A stretch of DNA of 64,000 nt, from positions 62,001 through 126,000 of the forward strand of contig CAJOEP010000001.1 of the NCBI GenBank assembly GCA_905233445.1, read 5' to 3'. Each line of letters opens with the position of its first letter. Positions within the stretch are counted from its first letter, which is position 1. Source of the stretch: an uncultured Bacteroidales bacterium. Lineage in GTDB: Bacteria; Bacteroidota; Bacteroidia; Bacteroidales; F082. Of this stretch, positions 42,650 through 52,303 are shown one piece after another. The notes under the pieces were generated by a model. That model had not been told where the DNA came from and searched no databases. It worked only from the letters and a program-made list of their open reading frames with translations. The position numbers and the translations under genes are program-made.

Positions 42650-43894
42650 ATGTCGCAAGAACAGCTGATTTCACAAGCAGTTTTAAAGAATGGAATAAAG
42701 GTAATTCACCGGCATCGTGCCGGTGAATTATCGCATTTGGCTCTTATGGTCAATGCAGGAATGCGTGACGAGAAAGCTGACGAGAACGGCTTGGCGCATT
42801 TCATCGAACATCTTGTATTTAAAGGAACAAAACGCCGTAAGGCATATCATATTTTGAGCTGCCTTGAAAATGTAGGAGGCGATCTTAACGCATTCACTAC
42901 CAAGGAGGAAACTTGCATCCATGCGTCATTTTTGAAGGAACATATCGACAAGGCAATGGATTTGTTTGCCGACGTGGTGTTCAACAGCACTTTTCCTGAA
43001 AATGAGATGGAGAAGGAGAAAGAAGTGATTTTGGATGAAATAAACTCTTACCGCGACACTCCTGCTGACGAGATTTTCGATGAGTTTGAAAATCTGATTT
43101 ACAGAGGTCATCAGTTGGGACGTAACATCTTGGGAACCATCGACTTAGTGAGTAAATACTCCCGCAACGACATAATGAGATTCCGTAATCAGCATTATGC
43201 GCCCGACAGAATGGTTTTAGCGTGTATCGGAAATATCTCTTTTGAAGCTTTTTTGAAGCTGGCGAATAAGTATTTTGCTGATTATCAGGGAGAAGCACTG
43301 CCATTTGATAGGATGCCGTTTGTTGCCAATGAGCCGACAATGCGTGTTGAGGAGCGTAAAAACCATCTGACGCATGTGATAATGGGCGGTTTGGCGTATC
43401 CATACAATGATGAACGCAAACTGAAGTTGATTTTGTTGAACAATATTTTGGGCGGACCGGGTATGAACACTCGTTTGAACCTTAATATTCGTGAGAAATA
43501 TGGTTTTGCCTATACTATTGAATCTCAATATAATGCGTATTCCGACACTGGAAACTATACCATATACATGGGTGTAGACCCGCACTCGCAGGAACGCTCT
43601 ATTGAATTGGTTTACAAGGAGTTAAATAAGCTGATGACTCAGAAACTCGGCATCTTGCAGCTTTCAAACGCAAAAAAACAGCTTATCGGGCAGGTGGCGT
43701 TGAGCAATGAGTCGGGAATGAACGATTTGCTTGGCATGGTGAGAGCCGGTTTCTTTGAGGAACATATTGAGACCTTGCCTGAAACCATAGCGAAATTGGA
43801 AAAGATAACATCAAGCGAGTTGCTTGAAATCGCCAATGACATTTACGATAAAAACAAAGTCAACCTGTTGATATTCAAGGGTAACGAAGAATAA
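42650..43894 (+). CDS. M16 family zinc metallopeptidase
   Basis: A 414-aa pitrilysin/insulinase-type peptidase. The inverted zinc motif HFIEHLVFKGT (HxxEH) lies near residues 47-57 with the distal Glu in EKEKEVILDEIN. The second half has the inactive lobe with GGPGMNTRLNLNIREKYGFAYTIES. No signal peptide, so it is likely cytoplasmic or periplasmic through another route. Homologues in Bacteroidota process peptides and act on misfolded proteins. It follows the lipoprotein gene by one base. Confidence 0.93.
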   Translation: MSQEQLISQAVLKNGIKVIHRHRAGELSHLALMVNAGMRDEKADENGLAHFIEHLVFKGTKRRKAYHILSCLENVGGDLNAFTTKEETCIHASFLKEHIDKAMDLFADVVFNSTFPENEMEKEKEVILDEINSYRDTPADEIFDEFENLIYRGHQLGRNILGTIDLVSKYSRNDIMRFRNQHYAPDRMVLACIGNISFEAFLKLANKYFADYQGEALPFDRMPFVANEPTMRVEERKNHLTHVIMGGLAYPYNDERKLKLILLNNILGGPGMNTRLNLNIREKYGFAYTIESQYNAYSDTGNYTIYMGVDPHSQERSIELVYKELNKLMTQKLGILQLSNAKKQLIGQVALSNESGMNDLLGMVRAGFFEEHIETLPETIAKLEKITSSELLEIANDIYDKNKVNLLIFKGNEE

Positions 43895-43897
43895 TTA

Positions 43898-44635
43898 CTA
43901 AAACTCTTTCTTTCTCAGTTCGAAATTGGAACCCAGATAATGGCTACGGACTACTGGGTCGCTGGCGAGTTCTTCCGGTGTTCCGGATTTGAGCAATTGA
44001 CCTTCAAACACCAGATACGCGCGGTCGGTGATTGACAGTGTCTCGTTGGCGTTGTGGTCGGTGATGAGCACGCCTATGTTTTTTGTTTTCAGCTTGGCGA
44101 CGACTCGTTGGATATCTTCAACAGCGATAGGGTCAACGCCGGCGAAAGGCTCATCGAGGAGGATGAATTTGGGGTCGATGGCGAGTGCGCGTGCTATCTC
44201 GCAGCGACGGCGCTCACCGCCTGAAAGCTGTATTCCCTTGCTTTTCCTGATATGTTGGAGACCGAACTCATCGAGTAAAGATTCAAGTTTTTCGACGCGC
44301 TGCTCTTTGGTGAAGTCTTTTTTAAACTGCATCACGGAGTAGATGTTGTCCTCTACCGACATTTGGCGAAACACCGATGCCTCTTGTGCGAGGTATCCGA
44401 TGCCTATTTGAGCGCGTTTGTACATCGGGAATTTCGTAATCTCCTCATTATCAAGATAAACATGACCCGAGAAAGGCTTGATAAGACCCACAATCATGTA
44501 GAAAGTGGTGGTTTTGCCTGCGCCGTTTGGACCCAAAAGACCCACGATCTCGCCTTGGTTCACCTCGATGCTGACACCTTTGACGACAGTGCGCTGTTTG
44601 TATTTCTTGACTAAAGTATCGGTTCTGAGTAACAT
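43898..44635 (-). CDS. lptB: LPS export ABC transporter ATP-binding protein
   Basis: 245 aa. Walker [10 protein letters not shown] (about 37), signature [16 protein letters not shown], Walker [14 protein letters not shown] and the switch His in LITDHNANE. LptB powers lipopolysaccharide extraction from the inner membrane through LptF/LptG to LptC. It overlaps kdsD by one base on the same strand; both belong to LPS supply, so they are probably coexpressed. Confidence 0.95.
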   Translation of the reverse strand: MLLRTDTLVKKYKQRTVVKGVSIEVNQGEIVGLLGPNGAGKTTTFYMIVGLIKPFSGHVYLDNEEITKFPMYKRAQIGIGYLAQEASVFRQMSVEDNIYSVMQFKKDFTKEQRVEKLESLLDEFGLQHIRKSKGIQLSGGERRRCEIARALAIDPKFILLDEPFAGVDPIAVEDIQRVVAKLKTKNIGVLITDHNANETLSITDRAYLVFEGQLLKSGTPEELASDPVVRSHYLGSNFELRKKEF

Positions 44636-45591
44636 TATATAATTCCTTCCTTGATGATGTCGTGAATATGAATCATGCCCACATATTTGCCGTTTTCGAG
44701 AACAGGAAGCACGGAAATCTCCTTGCTTTGCATGATGTTGAGTGCGTCGGCCACGTGTGCTGATTTTTCAATTGTTGTTGGGTTTTTCGTCATTATCTCG
44801 TTGACTTTAACCGCCTCGATGTTAGGGTGTTTCATCAGCATGCGCCGCAGGTCGCCGTCGGTGACGATTCCCACTAGTTTTTCGTTGTCGATTACTGCTG
44901 CTGCTCCGAGCATCTTTTGTGATATTTCAATAATCGCTTGAGTCATAATGTCTTCCGGTTTCACCAGAGGCACGCCGTTTTTGATGCAGACGTCGCCGAC
45001 GGTGAGGTAGAGACGTTTGCCGAGGGCGCCGCCGGGGTGGAATTTCGCGAAATCTTCGGCAGTGAAGCCGCGCAGTTTAAGGAGAGCCACTGCGAGAGCG
45101 TCGCCCATCACGAGCTGTGCCGTGGTGGAGCTCGTCGGTGCCAAATTGTTTGGACAAGCTTCGCGCGGCACGGTGGTGTCGAGCACGAAATCGGCCTGAC
45201 TGGCGAGATATGACGCTTTGTTGCCGACGATGGCGACGAGTTTGTTCTTTCTTATTTTTATTAAAGGTATGAGGACTTTGATTTCCGGAGTCTCGCCGCT
45301 TTTTGATACGATAATCACCACGTCGTTGTCGCGGATGATGCCCAGATCACCGTGGATGGCGTCGGCGGCATGCATGAAGACTGCGGTGGTGCCTGTCGAG
45401 TTGAGTGTGGCGACGATTTTTTGCGCTATGTTTGCACTTTTTCCGATGCCGGATACGATGACGTTGCCCTTCGATTTGAAGATTAATTCAACCACTTTCT
45501 CGAAATCTTCGGTGAGCAGAGACTTTAACCCTAAAATCGAATTTGCTTCATTATCAATAACTTGCAGTGCAATTTCGCGTAAATTTTCCAT
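44635..45591 (-). CDS. kdsD: Arabinose-5-phosphate isomerase (KpsF/GutQ type)
   Basis: A 318-aa isomerase that makes arabinose-5-phosphate from ribulose-5-phosphate for Kdo. It has an N-terminal SIS domain ([41 protein letters not shown]; about 30-180) and two C-terminal CBS domains (about 205-318). With lptB one base downstream and waaA 4 kb away it belongs to LPS core formation. Confidence 0.93.
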   Translation of the reverse strand: MENLREIALQVIDNEANSILGLKSLLTEDFEKVVELIFKSKGNVIVSGIGKSANIAQKIVATLNSTGTTAVFMHAADAIHGDLGIIRDNDVVIIVSKSGETPEIKVLIPLIKIRKNKLVAIVGNKASYLASQADFVLDTTVPREACPNNLAPTSSTTAQLVMGDALAVALLKLRGFTAEDFAKFHPGGALGKRLYLTVGDVCIKNGVPLVKPEDIMTQAIIEISQKMLGAAAVIDNEKLVGIVTDGDLRRMLMKHPNIEAVKVNEIMTKNPTTIEKSAHVADALNIMQSKEISVLPVLENGKYVGMIHIHDIIKEGII

Positions 45592-45616
45592 TATAAAAAT
45601 TTTTTTTAAAATTTTC

Positions 45617-45648
45617 TTGCTTAATTAAAACTAAAAGTTATAACTTTG
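45617..45648 (+). promoter_or_regulatory. recQ promoter
   Basis: TTGC (45617-45620) and TAACTTTG (45641-45648), separated by 20 nt, match a -33/-7 pair. The start codon is 48 nt further on. Confidence 0.5.
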
Positions 45649-45695
45649 TAAAAATAACGATACAAAGATAAGAATTATTTTTAAATGCTGAAACT

Positions 45696-47900
45696 ATGGC
45701 AAAAATTGATGAAAAAAGTTTACATGATTTGCTGAAGAATGTCTTCGGATTCGACCAGTTCAAGGGTAATCAGAAGGCCATCATTAAGAGCATTCTCGCC
45801 GGAAACAACACTTTTGTGTTGATGCCTACGGGTGGCGGTAAATCATTGTGCTACCAGCTGCCTGCTTTGATGAGCGAGGGTACGACGATAGTCGTTTCAC
45901 CACTTATTGCCTTGATGAAGAATCAGGTTGACATGATTCGTAACTTCGGTGCTGATACGGGAATAGCCCATGTTATGAACTCGTCGCTGTCGAAGGCCGA
46001 GCTCATGCAGGTGCGCGAAGACCTTGTGAGTAAGAAGACGAAGTTGCTGTATGTGGCTCCGGAATCTCTGACGAAAGAGGAAACGCTGGAGTTCTTGCGC
46101 GGCTTGAACATCGCCTTTTTTGCCATCGACGAAGCCCACTGTATATCAGAATGGGGTCATGACTTCCGTCCGGAATACCGCCGTCTGCGCCCGATTATCA
46201 ACGCGATAAACCCGAAGCTGCCTATTATAGCCTTGACAGCCACGGCGACGGTGAAGGTGCAGCAGGATATCATGAAAAACCTTGAAATTCAGGATGCAAA
46301 AATATTCAAGTCATCGTTTGACAGACCGAATTTGTATTACGAGGTAAGGCCGAAAACGAAAGATGTCGTGAAAGACATTATCAAATATATTAAATCTAAT
46401 CCTGGCAAATCCGGTATCGTATATACATTAAGTCGTAAAAAAGTTGAGGAACTCGCTGAGACTCTGCAAGTTAACGGTATCAAGGCGTTGCCATACCATG
46501 CCGGGTTGGACAGTCAGACGCGTAAGGAAAACCAGGATAAGTTCCTGATGGAAGAGGTTGATGTGATTGTTGCTACCATCGCGTTTGGAATGGGTATCGA
46601 CAAGCCTGACATCCGTTTTGTGATTCACCACGACATCCCGAAGAGCCTTGAAGGCTATTATCAGGAGACTGGCCGCGCAGGTCGTGACGGCGGTGAAGGC
46701 AACTGTATTGCATTTTATGACTATGAAGACATTCATAAACTTGAGAAATTCAATAAAGGCAAGAACGTCGCAGAGCAGGAGATTGCACGTGAATTGCTCA
46801 ATGAGACAGTGACTTACGCAGAGTCGCCAGTGTGCCGCCACAAATTGCTGCTGCATTATTTCGGAGAAGAATACGAAAAGGAAAACTGCGGCGCATGCGA
46901 CAACTGCCTCAATCCGAAGGTGAGGTTTGACGGTCAGGAGGATATAAAACTCGTTATTGAGGCGGTTTTGGCGACAAAACAGCTGTTCAAGACGAAGCAT
47001 ATCTCGGAACTTCTGGCAGGGAAAGAGACCGGCGACATCAAGACGGCGAAGCACGACACCAGCGAATATTTCGGTGCCGGCGACGACCATGATGAGAAAT
47101 ATTGGACTTCGATAATTCGCCAAGCCCTTGTTAATAAATTACTTACAAAGGATATTGACAACTATGGCATATTGAAGGTGCCAAAAGAAGGCAAAGATTT
47201 TGTCAAGAAACCTTACACCGTGATGGTGGCTATGGATCATGATTACGACAAGGGTGACGATGATGAATTCGATGAGGAAAGAGTGGCTCTTTCGAAGGAT
47301 TCTGGCACCGACAAGACCTTGTTCTCGATGCTTAAAGACCTTCGCAAGACCATCGCAAAGAAGAAAAATCTGCCTCCGTTCGTCATATTCCAGGATCCGT
47401 CGCTGGAGGATATGGCAATCCAGTATCCTATCACGATGGAGGAGCTGACGCAGATTGCCGGTGTCGGTGCTGGAAAGGCCCAGAAATTCGGTCAGCCGTT
47501 TATCGACCTTATCAAAGAATATGTCGAGGAGAACGAGATTACACGTCCTAACGACATGGTGGTGAAGTCGGTGGTCAACAAATCGGCATTGAAAATCAGT
47601 ATTATACAAAATATCGACAAGGAGATTCCGCTTGAAGATATAGCATATTCGAAAAATCTGGAATTTGATGAGCTTTTGACGGAGATTGAGAGTATCGTGG
47701 CGAGCGGAACGCATCTTGACATAAGATATTACACTCGCGACAACATCGACCAGTATCATCAGGAGGATATCATCCAGTATTTCAAGGATGCTGAATCTGA
47801 CGATTTGGATACAGCAATGAAGACGTTGGGAGAGAACGAATATGAAGAGGAAGAAGTGAGGTTGATGAGGATTCAGTTCCTGTCAGAGGTTGGAAATTAA
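45696..47900 (+). CDS. recQ: ATP-dependent DNA helicase RecQ
   Basis: A 734-aa superfamily 2 helicase that unwinds DNA for recombination and repair. Walker A MPTGGGKSLCYQ, DEAH-type box IDEAHCISEWGHDFRPEY, and motif VI YYQETGRAGRDG. A zinc-binding RQC region follows (CRHKLLLHYFGEEYEKENCGACDNC, about 380-405), then a winged-helix segment and an HRDC domain (about 550-620). The C-terminal extension (about 640-734) is common in Bacteroidota. Its stop overlaps the next ATG by one base. Confidence 0.96.
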   Translation: MAKIDEKSLHDLLKNVFGFDQFKGNQKAIIKSILAGNNTFVLMPTGGGKSLCYQLPALMSEGTTIVVSPLIALMKNQVDMIRNFGADTGIAHVMNSSLSKAELMQVREDLVSKKTKLLYVAPESLTKEETLEFLRGLNIAFFAIDEAHCISEWGHDFRPEYRRLRPIINAINPKLPIIALTATATVKVQQDIMKNLEIQDAKIFKSSFDRPNLYYEVRPKTKDVVKDIIKYIKSNPGKSGIVYTLSRKKVEELAETLQVNGIKALPYHAGLDSQTRKENQDKFLMEEVDVIVATIAFGMGIDKPDIRFVIHHDIPKSLEGYYQETGRAGRDGGEGNCIAFYDYEDIHKLEKFNKGKNVAEQEIARELLNETVTYAESPVCRHKLLLHYFGEEYEKENCGACDNCLNPKVRFDGQEDIKLVIEAVLATKQLFKTKHISELLAGKETGDIKTAKHDTSEYFGAGDDHDEKYWTSIIRQALVNKLLTKDIDNYGILKVPKEGKDFVKKPYTVMVAMDHDYDKGDDDEFDEERVALSKDSGTDKTLFSMLKDLRKTIAKKKNLPPFVIFQDPSLEDMAIQYPITMEELTQIAGVGAGKAQKFGQPFIDLIKEYVEENEITRPNDMVVKSVVNKSALKISIIQNIDKEIPLEDIAYSKNLEFDELLTEIESIVASGTHLDIRYYTRDNIDQYHQEDIIQYFKDAESDDLDTAMKTLGENEYEEEEVRLMRIQFLSEVGN

Positions 47901-48238
47901 TGAAAAAGTTATTTATATTATTGTGTGTCTGTTGTTTTTTCTTCAGTTGCAGCAGCGAGAGGAAAAAGCAAGTTCCGACTGTGTTTCTCACTGAGCCTCA
48001 AATGGTTGACGTGATGACCGACGTTCAGCTCATGGAGGCTATGATAGGATATCAGAAAAACGTGAACAAGAAAGACAATTATTTGAAAAATGTGGGCTAC
48101 GACTCTCTTTTTGCGCATTACGGCATCAACGATTCGATTTTCAAGTTGAATTTGATTTATTACTATGACGTTGAGCCTCTTACACTTGTTAGGATTATGG
48201 ATTCAGTGGAGAGTCGTCTTGCTGGAATGAAGAATTAG
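47900..48238 (+). CDS. DUF4296 lipoprotein
   Basis: 112 aa with a lipoprotein signal (CVCCFFFSCSSERKKQ). The mature part (EPQMVDVMTDVQLMEAMIGYQ; SLFAHYGINDSIFKLNLIYY; LTLVRIMDSVESRL) matches DUF4296, a Bacteroidota-only lipoprotein family of unknown function. Coupled to recQ (TAATG), probably by chance of packing rather than function. Confidence 0.82.
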   Translation: MKKLFILLCVCCFFFSCSSERKKQVPTVFLTEPQMVDVMTDVQLMEAMIGYQKNVNKKDNYLKNVGYDSLFAHYGINDSIFKLNLIYYYDVEPLTLVRIMDSVESRLAGMKN

Positions 48239-50007
48239 TGAAAGTGTTTGTAAACGATATCAGCTTTTGCAGGGCCGATAATCTCGCTAAGTCTTTGTAA
48301 ATCTGTTTCTTTAATATTTTTGACAGATTTCAGTTCGAGGAGAAGTTTCTCGGCTGTGGTTTTGCCTATGCCTTTGATGTCGTTGAGTTCGGAATGCACG
48401 AAACCTTTTTGGAATTTTTTTCGATGGAATGATATCGCGAAGCGGTGTACTTCCTCTTGAATGTTTGCTAAAAGTCTGAAAACCTCTGAGTTAGGCTTTA
48501 TTTGCACCACTTTGGGAGGGAATCCGAATAGAAGCTCATTGGTGCGGTGGCTGTCGTTTTTGGCTAGTCCAGCGATGGGGATTTCGAGATGCAGCTCATC
48601 CTCAATGACTTGGCGCACAACCTCCATCTGACCTTTGCCGCCATCGGTGATTATGAGATTGGGCAGTTCCTTGCCTTCTTCCACGAGGCGTGAATAGCGC
48701 CGGCGAACTACCTCGCGCATCGAGGCGTAATCGTCGGGACCTTCCACCGTTTTGATGTTGAAATGACGGTAACCGGCTTTGTTCGGCTTGCCGTTGACAA
48801 ACTGTACCATGCCCGCCACAGCGTAGTCGCCTTGGAAATTGGAGTTGTCGAAACACTCGATGACCGATGGCGGTTCTTGGAGATGCAAGTCTTTTTGCAG
48901 CTCAGCCAGAATACGCTTTGAATGACGTTCTGGATCCACCAAAGAACGTAGTTTTTCCGTTTCTAAACGATACTGTTTGGCGTTGCGTGTTGATAGTTCC
49001 AGAATCTCGAATTTTTCGCCTTTTTTCGGGATGGTGAACTTCACGTTTTCCAGTTCCATGTCGAGTTTCAGTGGAACGATTATTTCCTTAACAGAACTCT
49101 CAAAACGTTGGCGTAACTCGATGATTGCCAATGATAAAAGCTCTTCTGGCGTTTCTTCCAAGCGGCGTTTCATCTCAATGGAGAACGACTGGATTATTGC
49201 CCCTTGGATGATGCGCATGTAGTTGACATAGAATGAGTTATCTGCATCATCGAAAGAAAATACCTCCATGTCGTGGAGCGTGTTGCTGCTCACTATTGAG
49301 CGCGCGTGATAGTTTTCGAGTAGGTCGTATTTCCGTTTTATCATTTGCGCCTGCTCGAATTCGAGGCGTGAGGCATGGTCCATCATCTGTGTTTTCAGGT
49401 CTTTTAGTACTCCTGAAATATTGCCTTTTATGACTTCTTTAGTATTGGAAATCATAGAATTATAATCCTCTTCGGAGATGAGGTTGGCGCACGGAGCTTT
49501 GCAGTTGCCGATATGATATTCGAGGCAGGGACGGTTCAACAAATGTTTGCAAGTTCTCAACGGATAAACCTGTTTTAGGATGTCAAGCAGCGTTCTCGCT
49601 GTCATTACGGAAGGGTAGGGGCCGTAATATTGTGAGCCGTCGTTGACTTTTTTTCTCGTCAGGAAAATTCGCGGAAAGCGCTCGTTTTTGATGCATATCC
49701 AAGGATAGGTCTTGTCGTCCTTGAGCATGATGTTGTATCGTGGCTTGTACTGCTTGATGAAGTTGTTTTCGAGGAGAAAAGCCTCTGCTTCGCTGCCCAC
49801 GACAGTAAACCTGATATCGGCGATTTTGCTGACTAAAAGACGTGTTTTGCCGCTTTGTTCCTTGTTGAAATAGCTTGATACTCTGCGCTTTAGGTTCTTA
49901 GCCTTGCCGACATAAATAATCTCGCCAGTCTCGTCGAAATACTGGTAAACTCCCGGAGAAGTCGGGATTGTTTTTAGGATCGAGGTTATTTTTTCGGAAA
50001 CTGCCAA
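48235..50007 (-). CDS. uvrC: Excinuclease ABC subunit C
   Basis: UvrC makes both incisions in nucleotide excision repair. It has the GIY-YIG nuclease domain (GVYQYFDETGEIIYVGKAKNLKRRVSSYF, first 90 residues), a UVR motif (QTMDHASRLEFEQAQ-like, about 200), the RNase H-like C-terminal nuclease (IECFDNSNFQGDYAVAGMVQFVNG) and helix-hairpin-helix motifs (LNDIKGIGKTTAEKLL). The start is uncertain: the track begins at a TTG (50040), overlapping thiL; I prefer the TTG at 50007 (LAVSEKITSILKTIPTSPG), which fits homologues and leaves 4 bp after thiL. The other GTG/ATG choices are too far inside. Confidence 0.95.
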   Translation of the reverse strand: MAVSEKITSILKTIPTSPGVYQYFDETGEIIYVGKAKNLKRRVSSYFNKEQSGKTRLLVSKIADIRFTVVGSEAEAFLLENNFIKQYKPRYNIMLKDDKTYPWICIKNERFPRIFLTRKKVNDGSQYYGPYPSVMTARTLLDILKQVYPLRTCKHLLNRPCLEYHIGNCKAPCANLISEEDYNSMISNTKEVIKGNISGVLKDLKTQMMDHASRLEFEQAQMIKRKYDLLENYHARSIVSSNTLHDMEVFSFDDADNSFYVNYMRIIQGAIIQSFSIEMKRRLEETPEELLSLAIIELRQRFESSVKEIIVPLKLDMELENVKFTIPKKGEKFEILELSTRNAKQYRLETEKLRSLVDPERHSKRILAELQKDLHLQEPPSVIECFDNSNFQGDYAVAGMVQFVNGKPNKAGYRHFNIKTVEGPDDYASMREVVRRRYSRLVEEGKELPNLIITDGGKGQMEVVRQVIEDELHLEIPIAGLAKNDSHRTNELLFGFPPKVVQIKPNSEVFRLLANIQEEVHRFAISFHRKKFQKGFVHSELNDIKGIGKTTAEKLLLELKSVKNIKETDLQRLSEIIGPAKADIVYKHFH

Positions 50008-50011
50008 CTTA

Positions 50012-51046
50012 TTAAAAGTGTTTAAACCCTTGAGCTTCAATCGGAATCTGATGATTATCAGGTGTTATGAGGTTGGCTTGGCCTTCGTCGGCGGTCATGT
50101 AGCCGATGATGCGGACGTCATCCAAATCCTTCACTTTCTCGTAGTCGCTTTGTGCGATGGTGAACAGCAGTTCATAGTCTTCGCCGCCGTTGAGTGCAGC
50201 AATACTTGGCACTATGTTGAAGTCCTTCGCTGTCTGTATCGTCTTCTGGTTCATAGGGATACGGTCTTCATAGACCATGCATCCCACCTTCGATTCTTTG
50301 CAAAGATGTAAAACTTCAGAAGCCAATCCGTCGGAAATGTCGATCATCGAAGTCGGCTTCACCTTTATTTCCTTGAGTTTCCCGACGATATCGCGACGAG
50401 CTTCAGGTTTCAACTGGCGTTCCAGAATATAATCGTATCCGGCAAATTCAGGTTGCATGTTCGGGTCGGCCATGAAAGCGGCTTTTTCACGTTCGAGAAT
50501 CAGCAATCCGGTATAAGCTGCACCGAGGTTTCCGCTCACGCAAAGCAGGTCGTTCGGTTTTGCTCCACTTCGATAAACGATATCTTCTTTTTTGGCCTTT
50601 CCAATCACCGTCACCGAGATGAAAAGTCCTGATTTTGAAGCTGTTGTGTCGCCACCGACGAGATCTACATGATAACGGTCGCAAGCCAGACGGATGCCGC
50701 GGTAAATCTCTTCAATCGCCTCAACGGAATATTTGCTGCTGATGCCGAGTCCGACCACGATTTGTGTCGGGGTGCCGTTCATCGCATAGATATCTGAGAA
50801 GTTGACGACAGCTGCCTTGTAGCCGAGATGTTTCAACGGACAATACGTCATGTCGAAATGCACGCCTTCGCAGAGAATGTCAACTGAGACAAGCGTTTGC
50901 TCGTCTTTATGGTCGATGACGGCTGCGTCATCGCCGACGGCTTTGAGTGTCGAGTCGTTGTATATCTTGACGTTTTTTACAAGCTTGTCGATGAGCGCGA
51001 ACTCGCCCAGTTCCGAGAGGTTAGTGATGTTTTCCTGATCTGCCAT
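50012..51046 (-). CDS. thiL: Thiamine-monophosphate kinase
   Basis: A 344-aa enzyme that makes thiamine diphosphate from thiamine phosphate. Typical pieces: LIDKLVKNV, GDDAAVIDHKDEQTLVSVDILCEGVHFDMTYCPLKHLGYKAAVVNFSDIYAMNG, VGGDTTASKSGLFISVTVIGKA, DISDGLASEVLHLC and NGGEDYELLFTI. Complete and of normal length. It is followed by uvrC on the same strand. No other thiamine gene is in the window. Confidence 0.94.
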   Translation of the reverse strand: MADQENITNLSELGEFALIDKLVKNVKIYNDSTLKAVGDDAAVIDHKDEQTLVSVDILCEGVHFDMTYCPLKHLGYKAAVVNFSDIYAMNGTPTQIVVGLGISSKYSVEAIEEIYRGIRLACDRYHVDLVGGDTTASKSGLFISVTVIGKAKKEDIVYRSGAKPNDLLCVSGNLGAAYTGLLILEREKAAFMADPNMQPEFAGYDYILERQLKPEARRDIVGKLKEIKVKPTSMIDISDGLASEVLHLCKESKVGCMVYEDRIPMNQKTIQTAKDFNIVPSIAALNGGEDYELLFTIAQSDYEKVKDLDDVRIIGYMTADEGQANLITPDNHQIPIEAQGFKHF

Positions 51047-51059
51047 GATACTGAATATT

Positions 51060-51096
51060 AAAAAAAAGTCCCAACGTCAGTTGGGACTTTTTTGTT
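51060..51096 (-). terminator. Hairpin terminator after the tRNA fragment
   Basis: GTCCCAAC-GTCA-GTTGGGAC with T-runs on both sides (51068-51087 plus T-run), an 8-bp stem usable in both directions. It lies just downstream of the tRNA fragment on the minus strand and upstream of thiL. Confidence 0.7.
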
Positions 51097-51100
51097 TTTG

Positions 51101-51161
51101 TGCTCCCACTAGGACTTGAACCTAGGACCAACTGATTATGAGTCAGCTACTCTAACCGACC
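51101..51161 (-). pseudogene. Truncated tRNA (CAT anticodon), 3' part only
   Basis: On the minus strand: GGTCGGTTAGAGTA, an anticodon arm GCTGA-CTCATAA-TCAGT, variable loop, T arm CTAGG-TTCAAGT-CCTAG and 3' acceptor TGGGAGC-A. The matching 5' acceptor strand GCTCCCA and the 5' half of the D arm are absent; T-rich sequence replaces them. It therefore cannot fold into a functional tRNA and is a remnant of a Met- or Ile2-type tRNA. Confidence 0.75.
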
Positions 51162-51200
51162 AAAAAATTGTTGAATGTAAAATATTTTTTAATTTTTTTT

Positions 51201-51312
51201 CTCACGCAGAAATCGCAGAAAACGCAGAACCAAATCTGCGAGATCCGATTGCTATAGCAATCAAAATAAATATGGAAGAAAAATTCTGCGGATTCAGCGA
51301 GATCTGCGTGAG
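51201..51312. repeat. Composite inverted repeat with CGCAGA units
   Basis: CTCACGCAGAAATCGCAGAAAACGCAGA (51201-51228) is inverted at 51285-51312 (22 of 28 matching), with the perfect 16-bp palindrome GATTGCTATAGCAATC (51247-51262) between them. It fills the gap between dusB and the tRNA fragment. Non-coding; the track ORF across it is spurious. Confidence 0.7.
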
Positions 51313-51313
51313 A

Positions 51314-52285
51314 TTAATAATAATTTTCAATTTCTTCGAGAATCTCGGTCACTTCCGCCACTGTCGGCACTTCCATCAGCTTCATTTTGAATTGTTTGAA
51401 GTTAGGGAACCCTTTGAAGTACAAGCCCCAGTGTTTCCGCATCTCGATGACGGCGTAGTGCTCGTCTTTGTAATTTAGGGAGTCGTTGAGATGCATTTTT
51501 GCGACTTTAACTCGCTCTTCGACCGATGGCTTTTCATCTTCGATCCCTTTTTCAAGATAATCGTGAATCTCCTTGAAGATCCAAGGGTTTCCATATGTTG
51601 CGCGACCGATCATGAGGCCGTCAACACCGAAAGTGTCCTTGAAATATTTCGCTGATTTGCCATCGACCACGTCGCCATTTCCGATGATTGGAATCATCAT
51701 GCGAGGGTTGTTTTTCACCGCCCCGATGAGCGTCCAGTCGGCTGGCTCGCCCCATTTGGTGGTACGGAGTCGTCCGTGGATGGTAAGCGCTTGAATACCA
51801 ACATTTTGAAGTCGTTCGGCAATCTCTACGATGTCTTTATGCTCGCTGTCATAACCCAATCTTGTCTTCACCGTAACTGGCGTTTTTACTGCTTTTACGA
51901 CGGCCTCAGTGATGGCGACCATCTTCGGGATGTCGTTCATTATTCCTGAACCTGCGCCTTTCGATGCCACTTTCTTCACCGGGCATCCGAAGTTGATATC
52001 GATGATGTCGGGCTTGTAACGTTCGGCATATTGTGCCGCCTCTACCATCGGCTGAACAGCGTTTCCGAAGATCTGCACTCCAAACGGCTGCTCACTTTCG
52101 GTATATCGTAACTTGTTGATACTCTTGACTGCATCGCGAATCAGACCGTCCGACGAGATGAACTCGGAATAGACGATGTCGGCGCCGTACATCTTGCAAA
52201 CATGCCTGAACGGCGGGTCGGTGACGCCCTCCATCGGTGCCAGCAGCAGCGGATAATGCTCGAAAGAAAGATTCGCGATTTTCAT
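51314..52285 (-). CDS. dusB: tRNA-dihydrouridine synthase
   Basis: A 323-aa flavoprotein that reduces uridine in the tRNA D-loop. It has LLAPMEGVTDPPFRHVCKMYGADIVYSEF, PDIIDINFGCPVKKVASKGAGSGIM (catalytic Cys in GCP), VKTRLGYDSEHKD, LTIHGRLRTTKWGEPADW and GNGDVVDGKSA for FMN binding. DusB/nifR3 type. A TATTTTTG box (52290-52297, minus) ends 4 nt before the ATG. Its stop codon adjoins the CGCAGA repeat, next to a broken tRNA gene. Confidence 0.94.
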   Translation of the reverse strand: MKIANLSFEHYPLLLAPMEGVTDPPFRHVCKMYGADIVYSEFISSDGLIRDAVKSINKLRYTESEQPFGVQIFGNAVQPMVEAAQYAERYKPDIIDINFGCPVKKVASKGAGSGIMNDIPKMVAITEAVVKAVKTPVTVKTRLGYDSEHKDIVEIAERLQNVGIQALTIHGRLRTTKWGEPADWTLIGAVKNNPRMMIPIIGNGDVVDGKSAKYFKDTFGVDGLMIGRATYGNPWIFKEIHDYLEKGIEDEKPSVEERVKVAKMHLNDSLNYKDEHYAVIEMRKHWGLYFKGFPNFKQFKMKLMEVPTVAEVTEILEEIENYY

Positions 52286-52289
52286 GCTG

Positions 52290-52297
52290 CAAAAATA
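52290..52297 (-). promoter_or_regulatory. dusB -7 box abutting the start codon
   Basis: TATTTTTG (minus), then CAGC, then ATG: only 4 nt between, so the transcript would be leaderless. Confidence 0.5.
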
Positions 52298-52303
52298 ACA
52301 AAA

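Noticed and set aside
47900-48238. Functional link between recQ and the DUF4296 lipoprotein
   Set aside because: One-base overlap suggests cotranscription only; nothing in sequence ties a lipoprotein to DNA repair.
51116-51478. 120-aa plus-strand ORF in the track
   Set aside because: It covers the tRNA fragment, the CGCAGA repeat and the antisense of dusB; repeat-derived sequence (HAEIAENAE) explains the open frame.
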